Assembly (NCBI GenBank): GCA_900545935.1
Contig: URAP01000067.1
Location: 1 to 6,335 of the forward strand
From: an uncultured Eubacteriales bacterium
GTDB lineage: Bacteria; Bacillota; Clostridia; Oscillospirales; CAG-272
Length of the DNA: 6,335 nt
Direction: 5' to 3'
Shown in pieces: positions 1-5,081 of the stretch; position 1 is the first letter of the stretch; each line of letters opens with the position of its first letter. The notes under the pieces were generated by a model. The model worked only from the letters and a program-made list of their open reading frames with translations. It was not told the origin of the DNA and made no database searches. Both the position numbers and the translations under genes were made by a program.

Positions 1-115
1 TGAAGGAATCCGCAAGGATTCCGACATCATTCAGCAAATCAGATTATACTAAAGCTGTCATCAAATAACTTGTTTTCGCTTTTTCGGTCTGCGCTTTTTT
101 AGCCGTCACGGACTA
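1..115. other. non-coding left edge with a 7-bp hairpin and a lone TATAAT box
   Basis: No gene is visible between the window edge and the ftsK stop codon. Bases 5-11 (GGAATCC) and 16-22 (GGATTCC) form a perfect 7-bp stem around the loop GCAA at 12-15, a GNRA-type tetraloop if transcribed on the plus strand. No U-tract follows on the plus strand, and on the minus strand only four bases remain before the edge, so a terminator role cannot be decided. On the minus strand, 43-48 reads TATAAT, a perfect -10 hexamer, but no matching -35 lies 16-18 nt upstream of it. I see no convincing intrinsic terminator directly after ftsK. Confidence 0.5.
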
Positions 116-3100
116 TTAAGTTTCGTTGTTGATCACCATCTCCATAAACTGCTGCTTGGAAATAAGTACAGTACGCGGTTTCTGCCCGTCGGGTGCGGAC
201 ACGACCCCCATCTCCTGCATTCTATCAATCAGCTTTGCGGCGCGTCCGTACCCGAGCGAGAGTCGGCGCTGAATGAGCGATGTAGATATCTTTCCGTTCT
301 CGACGGCGAGCTCTATCGCGGATTTCAGCATCGGGTCGGCACCGTCGTCGCCGATATCTCCGCTTATCTGCGCGCCGCCGCCCTTCTTTCCGGTAGTTCC
401 GCAGCGCAGAGCTTCCTTCTCTATCTGTTCCATGATGGAATCGTCGTAATCGCCCTCGCCGTAGGTCTTTCCGATAAAGCTGATAATGTCGTCTATCTCG
501 GTCTCGCTGACGTAAGCGCCCTGAACGCGTATCGGCTTTGGTGCGCCGACGGGCGCAAAGAGCATATCGCCTCGACCGAGCAGCTTTTCCGCGCCGACCA
601 TATCGAGTATGACGCGCGAATCCATCTGCGAGGAGACGTGGAACGCGATACGCGAGGGGATATTTGCCTTGATAAGTCCCGTAATGACGTCGACCGAGGG
701 GCGCTGCGTACCTATGAGCAGGTGCATTCCCGCTGCGCGCGCCTTCTGTGCGAGGCGGCAGATGGATTCCTCAACGTCGTCGCGTGCAGTCATCATGAGG
801 TCGGCGAGCTCGTCGATGATGATGACTATCTGCGGCAGCTTTTCGCGGTCGGGGTCGCGCTCGACCGTCTTGTTGTAGCCGCGCAGATCGCGAACACCGA
901 CCTCCTCTATCAGCGTGAAGCGGCGCTCCATCTCGCCGACCGCCCATGCCAGTGCTCCTGCTGCTTTCTTCGAGTCGCTTACGACGGGCACGAGCAGATG
1001 GGGCAGTCCGTTGTAGATGTTCAGCTCTACCTTTTTCGGGTCGACGAGTATCAGCTTCAGCTCGTCGGGCTTTGCCTTGTAGAGCAGGCTGACGATGATG
1101 CTGTTTATGCAGACCGACTTGCCCATTCCGGTCGCGCCGGCGATGAGCAGATGCGGCATTTTTGCAATATCGAGGTAGATCGGCTCTCCCGCAACGTCCT
1201 CTCCGAGCGCGGCTGTCAGGCGGCTCTGCGATGAGGAGAATTTCTCTGCAGAGACGAGCTCGCGCAGATATACCGTCGATACGACGCGGTTCGGCACCTC
1301 TATGCCGACTGCGGCTCTGCCCGGGATGGGTGCTTCTATACGCACGCCCGAGGTCGCGAGGTTGAGCGCGATATCGTCGACGAGCGATGCAATGGAGCGG
1401 ACGCGTACGCCCGACTCGGGCGACAGCTCGTAGCGGGTGATGGTAGGTCCGCGCGAGATGTTGACTACCTTTGCGTTGACCTTGAAGCTGGTCAGGGTCT
1501 CGACGAGCTTTTTCGCCGTCGTTTGCAGCTCCTCGCTGATGTCGGTGGACTCGGGGACTACCGGCTTAGACAGCAGCGAGAGCGGGGGAAATGTATATTT
1601 CGGATGCGAGCGGGGCTTCGGCTTTTCCGGGAGCTCGTCGAGCGCGTCGCGCTGAAGAATAAGCTCGGGCGAGCGCTGACCGTCCATTATCTCGGCAGCG
1701 TAGTTGTCGGCGGTCGTTGCACCCTTGCCGTTTTCGTCGCTGTTGGTCAGGAATTTTGTCAGCAGCTCCTCGCTTATAGGTCCGTCGGGTGCGCCTGACG
1801 TGCCGGCGGTATTTTCGGAGGCTGCCGTACCGACAGCCCGCGCTGCGCCCGAGGTCGCTGCGGCGGAAAATGCATCTGCCGTTCCTGCGGCGGCAAAAGC
1901 CGCTGCGGCGCCCGCATCGTTCGTGCCGCGCGAGCCGGCAGGAAATTCCGCTATCTTTTCGGCGGGAGTACCCTCCATAGCCTCGCCGCTCTCGCTGTCA
2001 AAGCTGTCGTCGCCGAACGGCTGCTGCTGTGTTACCGCTACCGCATCGTCGCCCGAGCCGTCGCTCAGGCTTCCGCGCTCCGCAGCCTCGGTCTGCTTGC
2101 GCAGAACGCTCTCGAATATCGCGGGGTCGATTGATTGCAGCGCGTCCTCGCCGTTCGTGCCGCTCGTCTCGCCGCCTGCGGGTGCGGTACTATTTGTGGT
2201 GTTTTCGGCGGCTGCGGGCGCATCGTCTATCTCTGTGTCGGGCAGGCCGAATATTCTCGGCACACGCTTTTTGCGCTTTTCGCGCGGGGAGGTCGCGTCA
2301 AGCGAGGTGTTTTCGCTCGACATGTCGATAGCGTGCCTGCCGCGCGGGGCAGCAGCTCCGTCAGCATTTATGCCGCCCGCGCCCGCCTGAGCGTTTTGCT
2401 CAGCCTCGGCGATTTCCTCGCGTCTGCGCGCAGAACGCTCGCGATCCTCTCCTGCATCGTAAAAACGGTGCTCGTCATCCAATGACGAACCGTGTCTGTC
2501 CTCTTTCTCGACGCGCTCGCGGCGCTCGTGCATACGGTAGGCGACATTCAGCCATATTACGTACGGTGTCAGACCTACGAAGAATATTCCGAGCAGCAGA
2601 ACGAGCACGACAGATACGATTATAGAGCCGACCTTGCCTATCGCGCGAAAGAGCAGATAGCCGATGGTACTGCCTATCGCCCCGCCGCCGCCGAGCCGCT
2701 TTCCGTTTCGGTAAAAGGCGGCTATGTCAAAGCTGCCGCTCTCGGTCATATCCGTGCCGCACTCGCAGAGAAATGCGGAGAAAAATGCGACAAGGAAAAA
2801 AGCAAAGATCACCTTGTACCATACGGCCTTGTTTTGTCTGTCCTTCTTCCAGAAGAAGGCACCGATGAACAGCAGCAGGGGTACGAGATAGCTTCCTCCC
2901 GCAAATAAACCGCGCAGAAGATCACGCAGAAAGGGTCCGAGCAGACCCATCGTGTCGGGTATGAAGAGGCACAGCCCGCACAGCACCGCCGCCAGCATCA
3001 TTATGCCGGGGAATATCTGCGTCAGCAGACTTGCCTTATCTGTCTTTACTTTCGGGGTCTCGGCGGTCTTTTCTATGGATGCCTTGCTGTTTTTCTTAGG

Positions 3101-3196
3101 CGCTGCGGACTTTGCTCCCGTGTTCTTTCTTCCGGTGCTTCCCCGACTGCCGCCGTTTTTTTTCTTAGTGCCCGAGCTCTTGGTGCTCCCCGCCAT
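116..3196 (-). CDS. ftsK: DNA translocase FtsK/SpoIIIE
   Basis: Membrane-anchored, ATP-driven double-stranded DNA pump that moves trapped chromosome through the division or sporulation septum. The 1026 residues read in order: a Lys/Ser/Gly-rich cytosolic head (1-55); a membrane domain with hydrophobic segments near 59-80, 100-116, 127-145 and 189-216, plus a weaker one near 174-187; a long low-complexity linker (about 220-545); the alpha domain (about 548-650); the RecA-like beta motor (about 650-915); and a winged-helix gamma domain (about 955-1020) that in this family reads DNA polarity sequences. Visible motor motifs are Walker A GATGMGKS at 687-694 with K693, Walker B IIIDE ending at D795-E796, and GTQRPS at 829-834. 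Bacillus SpoIIIE is about 790 residues; the excess lies mostly in the linker. The ATG at 3196 is preceded by AAAGGA at a spacing of 11 nt. The gene has its own promoter. Whether it acts in vegetative division or sporulation cannot be told from sequence. Confidence 0.97.
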   Translation of the reverse strand: MAGSTKSSGTKKKNGGSRGSTGRKNTGAKSAAPKKNSKASIEKTAETPKVKTDKASLLTQIFPGIMMLAAVLCGLCLFIPDTMGLLGPFLRDLLRGLFAGGSYLVPLLLFIGAFFWKKDRQNKAVWYKVIFAFFLVAFFSAFLCECGTDMTESGSFDIAAFYRNGKRLGGGGAIGSTIGYLLFRAIGKVGSIIVSVVLVLLLGIFFVGLTPYVIWLNVAYRMHERRERVEKEDRHGSSLDDEHRFYDAGEDRERSARRREEIAEAEQNAQAGAGGINADGAAAPRGRHAIDMSSENTSLDATSPREKRKKRVPRIFGLPDTEIDDAPAAAENTTNSTAPAGGETSGTNGEDALQSIDPAIFESVLRKQTEAAERGSLSDGSGDDAVAVTQQQPFGDDSFDSESGEAMEGTPAEKIAEFPAGSRGTNDAGAAAAFAAAGTADAFSAAATSGAARAVGTAASENTAGTSGAPDGPISEELLTKFLTNSDENGKGATTADNYAAEIMDGQRSPELILQRDALDELPEKPKPRSHPKYTFPPLSLLSKPVVPESTDISEELQTTAKKLVETLTSFKVNAKVVNISRGPTITRYELSPESGVRVRSIASLVDDIALNLATSGVRIEAPIPGRAAVGIEVPNRVVSTVYLRELVSAEKFSSSQSRLTAALGEDVAGEPIYLDIAKMPHLLIAGATGMGKSVCINSIIVSLLYKAKPDELKLILVDPKKVELNIYNGLPHLLVPVVSDSKKAAGALAWAVGEMERRFTLIEEVGVRDLRGYNKTVERDPDREKLPQIVIIIDELADLMMTARDDVEESICRLAQKARAAGMHLLIGTQRPSVDVITGLIKANIPSRIAFHVSSQMDSRVILDMVGAEKLLGRGDMLFAPVGAPKPIRVQGAYVSETEIDDIISFIGKTYGEGDYDDSIMEQIEKEALRCGTTGKKGGGAQISGDIGDDGADPMLKSAIELAVENGKISTSLIQRRLSLGYGRAAKLIDRMQEMGVVSAPDGQKPRTVLISKQQFMEMVINNET

Positions 3197-3207
3197 CTGT
3201 TTTTCCG

Positions 3208-3213
3208 TCCTTT
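3208..3213 (-). promoter_or_regulatory. ribosome binding site of ftsK
   Basis: AAAGGA on the minus strand lies 11 nt before the ATG at 3196, slightly longer than usual. No better Shine-Dalgarno is nearer. A stronger AAGGAG at 3313-3318 coincides with the predicted transcript start and is too far away to serve this start. Confidence 0.6.
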
Positions 3214-3268
3214 CTTCCGTCTGTATCCGAATCGTGCAGCCTCCGCCGCAAATGTTTCTTTTTCATGT

Positions 3269-3301
3269 GCGGAGCGGCTTCTGTGAATATCGGCGCTCCG
3301 C
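3269..3301 (-). other. ftsK leader hairpin
   Basis: GCGGAGCG (3269-3276) and CGCTCCGC (3294-3301) are perfect 8-bp complements separated by 17 nt. On the minus strand the stem begins about 13 nt after the predicted ftsK transcript start, so it would sit almost at the 5' end of the mRNA. No U-tract follows, so it is not a simple attenuator. A 5'-end stem that protects mRNA is plausible inference. Confidence 0.55.
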
Positions 3302-3320
3302 TGTGTAGACTTCTCCTTAT

Positions 3321-3349
3321 ATGATAACATATCGGGACGAAAATTTCAA
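3321..3349 (-). promoter_or_regulatory. sigma-A promoter of ftsK
   Basis: On the minus strand TTGAAA (3344-3349) and TATCAT (3321-3326) are separated by exactly 17 nt. A TG dinucleotide sits one base upstream of the -10 box, making an extended -10. The predicted start is near 3314, giving a leader of about 118 nt. The -35 box lies inside the left arm of the inverted repeat 3338-3365, so occupancy of that repeat would be expected to block RNA polymerase. Confidence 0.75.
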
Positions 3350-3365
3350 GTGGAAGAAATTTTCG
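3338..3365. promoter_or_regulatory. candidate operator: 10-bp inverted repeat over the ftsK -35 box
   Basis: CGAAAATTTC (3338-3347) and GAAATTTTCG (3356-3365) are perfect inverted copies separated by 8 nt, with arm centres 18 bp apart. That geometry suits a dimeric or paired-dimer DNA-binding protein. The left arm covers most of the ftsK -35 hexamer; the right arm ends 43 bp before the mrnC -35 box. It does not match the CIRCE, Gram-positive LexA or CtsR consensus sites as I know them, so no regulator is named. The region is A+T-rich, which raises the chance expectation somewhat. Confidence 0.5.
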
Positions 3366-3408
3366 GAAAAAACGAGCAAGAAAAATTGTTAAAATTCTCT
3401 CTGCCGTG

Positions 3409-3437
3409 TTGAAAAAGCCGATGGGGTATGTTATACT
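3409..3437 (+). promoter_or_regulatory. sigma-A promoter of mrnC and probably the downstream kinase
   Basis: TTGAAA (3409-3414) and TATACT (3432-3437) are 17 nt apart, with an extended -10 TG at 3429-3430. The predicted transcript start is near 3444. This decides the mrnC start codon: possible starts at 3406 and 3421 lie upstream of the transcript start, and the GTG at 3448 would be almost leaderless. Its -35 hexamer and extended -10 layout are the same as those of the ftsK promoter. Confidence 0.8.
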
Positions 3438-3450
3438 GAATACTGTAGTG

Positions 3451-3468
3451 TCCGCGCATCGGCGCGGA
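3451..3468 (+). other. mrnC leader hairpin
   Basis: TCCGCGC (3451-3457) and GCGCGGA (3462-3468) form a perfect 7-bp GC-rich stem around the tetraloop ATCG. It begins roughly 7 nt after the predicted transcript start. No U-tract follows, so it is not an intrinsic terminator. A role in protecting the 5' end is inference. Confidence 0.55.
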
Positions 3469-3482
3469 GGCAGATCAATCCG

Positions 3483-3488
3483 AGAGGA
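3483..3488 (+). promoter_or_regulatory. ribosome binding site of mrnC
   Basis: AGAGGA lies 10 nt before the GTG at 3499. It is the only Shine-Dalgarno-like sequence at a workable distance downstream of the promoter, and it supports the GTG start. Confidence 0.55.
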
Positions 3489-3498
3489 CGGCGATACG

Positions 3499-3954
3499 GT
3501 GGCAGAGGAGCGGATATCCGAGAATGCGGCGCATGTGACTGCGTACGGCAGCGCGGCGATGGCGTATTTCGGCGATGCGGTTTTTGAGCTGTTGGTTCGC
3601 CGCAGGCTAATAGAAACGGGAATATCCGACGCGGGAAAGCTGAACAGGCTCGCGGCGGAGTATGTCCGTGCCGGAGCGCAGAGCAAGGCGATGGGGCGCA
3701 TAGAGGGCTGTCTGAGCGAGCTGGAGCTTGCCGAGTACAAGCGCGGCAGAAATGCGAGCGGACTCAAGGTGCCGAAAAGCGCGAGAGCGGTGGAATACCG
3801 CCGCGCGACCGGGCTCGAGGTGCTGTTTGCGGGGCTGTTCCTGCGCGGCGAATACGACCGGATAGACGAGCTGTTCGGCATTGCCTTTCCGCCGGGCGGA
3901 GACGGAACCGACGGCTCGGAGCCGGACGGGGATAATTCAAGCAACAAAATTTAG
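3499..3954 (+). CDS. mrnC: Mini-ribonuclease III (MrnC)
   Basis: Dimeric RNase III-like endonuclease without a double-stranded-RNA-binding domain; in Bacillus it trims the 3' and 5' ends of 23S rRNA precursor. From the chosen GTG the protein is 151 residues, close to the Bacillus enzyme (about 143). Visible family signatures are AYFGDAVFE at 22-30 with the metal-binding D26, the basic KRGRNA at 81-86, and YRRATGLEVL at 100-109 with the second acidic residue E107. The last 20 or so residues are a Gly/Asp/Ser tail that probably adds no fold. A longer reading frame opens at 3406, but it crosses the promoter and is rejected. In Bacillus this gene sits between cysS and rlmB; neither is here. Isoleucine is encoded five times out of seven by ATA and never by ATC, which suggests low expression. 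Confidence 0.9.
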   Translation: MAEERISENAAHVTAYGSAAMAYFGDAVFELLVRRRLIETGISDAGKLNRLAAEYVRAGAQSKAMGRIEGCLSELELAEYKRGRNASGLKVPKSARAVEYRRATGLEVLFAGLFLRGEYDRIDELFGIAFPPGGDGTDGSEPDGDNSSNKI

Positions 3955-3965
3955 TTAACATACAC

Positions 3966-3974
3966 AGAGAGGTG
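3966..3974 (+). promoter_or_regulatory. ribosome binding site of the ROK kinase
   Basis: AGAGAGGTG lies a few bases before the ATG at 3980, with the GAGG core ending 7 nt from it. This is a strong, well-spaced site. With no terminator or clear promoter in the 25-nt gap after mrnC, it supports translation from a shared transcript. Confidence 0.75.
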
Positions 3975-3979
3975 CAGAA

Positions 3980-4930
3980 ATGTATTATATCGGAATTGAC
4001 CTCGGCGGTACAAACATTGCCGTCGGAATCGTAAACGAAAATCACGAGATCATCGCCAAGGGCAGCACGCCTACCCTCGCAAACCGCGAGCCCGGCGCCA
4101 TTCTCGACGATATGGCTAAGGCATGTGCCGACGTTATCGCCGAGGCGGGACTTACCGTCGACGACATCGAGTATGCGGGCATCGCAACACCGGGAACCGC
4201 CGATCACGACGCGGGCGTTGTCGTTTATGCGAACAACCTGCCCTTCCTCAACTATCCGCTCTCGGATGAGCTGAAGAAGAGAATACCCTTCAAGGCTGTT
4301 TACATCGAGAACGACGCAAACGCAGCAGCGCTCGGCGAGGCTGTCGCAGGTGCGGCAAAGGGCACGACGGATTCCATCATGATCACTCTCGGAACGGGCG
4401 TCGGCGGCGGAATCATCATCGACGGAAAGGTATATTCCGGCTTTAACTATGCAGCCGCAGAGCTCGGTCACATGATGATCGTAGCGAACGGAAATCCCTG
4501 CTCCTGCGGTCTTAACGGCTGCTGGGAGGCGTACAGCTCCGCTACCGCGCTCATCAAGTCGACCCGCGAGGCAATGGAGCGCAATCCCGACACCGTCATG
4601 TGGGAGATGTGCGAGGGCAACCTTGCCAACGTCAACGGCAGAACCGCATTTAACGCAATGCGTCAGGGCGATATGGTCGCTGCCGAGGTCATTGATATGT
4701 ACATCGAGTACCTCGCTGTCGGAATCATCAATATCATCAACATTTTCTGCCCCGAGGTGCTTTCCATCGGCGGCGGAATCTCGAACGAGAAGGATCGCCT
4801 GCTCGATATGCTCCTCCCGAGGATCGGAATGAGGATCTATTCGAGCAACAGCCCGCGCCGTACTCTCATCAAGATCGCCGAGCTCGGTAATGAGGCAGGC
4901 ATCATCGGTGCAGCTGCTCTGCGCGCTTGA
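3980..4930 (+). CDS. glcK: ROK-family glucokinase-type sugar kinase
   Basis: ATP-dependent sugar kinase of the cytosol, most likely making glucose 6-phosphate for glycolysis. The 316 residues are typical of ROK kinases. Visible motifs are the phosphate-binding DLGGTN at 7-12, NNLPF at 85-89, the catalytic ENDAN at 110-114 with base D112, LGTGVGGG at 137-144, ExGH at 161-164, and the ROK zinc motif CSCGLNGC at 174-181 (C174, C176, C181 with H164) followed by sugar-contacting E183. IGGGIS at 263-268 is the second nucleotide-site loop. Membership in the ROK family is sure; glucose as substrate is inferred, and N-acetylglucosamine, mannose or fructose kinases share these motifs. Isoleucine codons are 28 ATC, 5 ATT and 1 ATA, suggesting high expression. 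The gene is probably co-transcribed with mrnC, 25 nt upstream. Confidence 0.9.
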   Translation: MYYIGIDLGGTNIAVGIVNENHEIIAKGSTPTLANREPGAILDDMAKACADVIAEAGLTVDDIEYAGIATPGTADHDAGVVVYANNLPFLNYPLSDELKKRIPFKAVYIENDANAAALGEAVAGAAKGTTDSIMITLGTGVGGGIIIDGKVYSGFNYAAAELGHMMIVANGNPCSCGLNGCWEAYSSATALIKSTREAMERNPDTVMWEMCEGNLANVNGRTAFNAMRQGDMVAAEVIDMYIEYLAVGIINIINIFCPEVLSIGGGISNEKDRLLDMLLPRIGMRIYSSNSPRRTLIKIAELGNEAGIIGAAALRA

Positions 4931-4955
4931 TGCCGCTTTAGTAAAAGCATAATTC

Positions 4956-4987
4956 ATAGGGGGTGCTTTCGTGAAAGTACCCCCTAT
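4956..4987 (+). terminator. strong hairpin after the kinase gene, possible 3' end without U-tract
   Basis: ATAGGGGGT (4956-4964) and ACCCCCTAT (4979-4987) pair perfectly. The stem continues through a G-U wobble (4965/4978) and CTTT/AAAG (4966-4969/4974-4977), giving 14 bp around the loop CGTG. It starts 26 nt after the kinase stop codon. No T-run follows on the plus strand, so it is not a canonical intrinsic terminator. It could be a U-less terminator, a 3'-end processing stop, or part of the leader of the next gene. A smaller stem, GCTTT/AAAGC (4935-4939/4944-4948), precedes it. Confidence 0.45.
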
Positions 4988-4989
4988 TC

Positions 4990-5037
4990 GCACCGAATCG
5001 CACATTGACCGGTGCCCGCTTGACTTTCGCTCGGTGC
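4990..5037 (+). promoter_or_regulatory. competing GCACCG/CGGTGC pairings upstream of the DUF4317 gene
   Basis: GCACCG at 4990-4995 can pair with CGGTGC at 5010-5015 (6 bp, 14-nt loop) or, extended to GCACCGA, with TCGGTGC at 5031-5037 (7 bp, 34-nt loop). The two right arms share the heptamer CGGTGCC. Mutually exclusive stems in a leader could be regulatory, but the arms are short and I recognise no known riboswitch or T-box core. Confidence 0.3.
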
Positions 5038-5067
5038 CGTTGTCTTGGTGTGTGCCTTGACGTATAT

Positions 5068-5074
5068 GAAAGGA
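5068..5074 (+). promoter_or_regulatory. ribosome binding site of the DUF4317 gene
   Basis: GAAAGGA ends 7 nt before the ATG at 5082, the best-spaced Shine-Dalgarno in the gap. It fixes this start, which also gives the conserved N-terminus of the family. Confidence 0.75.
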
Positions 5075-5081
5075 TTATAAA

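Larger units (their letters stand above)
3197..3498. other. divergent ftsK / mrnC regulatory region
   Basis: About 300 bases separate the two divergent start codons. In order it contains the ftsK ribosome binding site and leader with a hairpin, the ftsK promoter (minus strand), a 10-bp inverted repeat over the ftsK -35 box, an A-tract-rich stretch, the mrnC promoter (plus strand), a mrnC leader hairpin and the mrnC ribosome binding site. The core from about 3338 to 3398 is markedly A+T-rich against a GC-rich background. A-runs at 3357-3359, 3367-3372, 3381-3385 and 3391-3394 are roughly one helical turn apart, which suggests intrinsic curvature or an UP-like element for the mrnC promoter. That last reading is inference. 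Confidence 0.8.

Noticed and set aside
61..118. Intrinsic terminator just after the ftsK stop on the minus strand
   Set aside because: Only a weak 3-bp stem precedes an A-run, not a T-run, on that strand.
609..2908. Several plus-strand frames inside ftsK
   Set aside because: All overlap the well-supported minus-strand translocase and consist of Arg/Ala/Ser-rich or shuffled sequence with no domain.
3073..3330. 85-codon minus-strand frame starting in the ftsK promoter
   Set aside because: Its ATG lies upstream of the predicted transcript start, and most of it overlaps ftsK in another frame with a basic low-complexity product.
3406..3498. Upstream extension of MrnC to a GTG at 3406 or ATG at 3421
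   Set aside because: These codons lie within or before the promoter 3409-3437, so they would not be in the mRNA, and the extra residues have no family match.
3764..5005. 413-codon open frame on the minus strand across mrnC, the kinase gene and the following gap
   Set aside because: It lies antisense to two genes with clear catalytic motifs and shows no recognisable domain. Long antisense frames are common opposite GC-rich genes.
5040..5068. TTGTCT and TATATG 17 nt apart as a promoter for the DUF4317 gene
   Set aside because: The transcript would start near 5075, just after the ribosome binding site, so translation could not use it.
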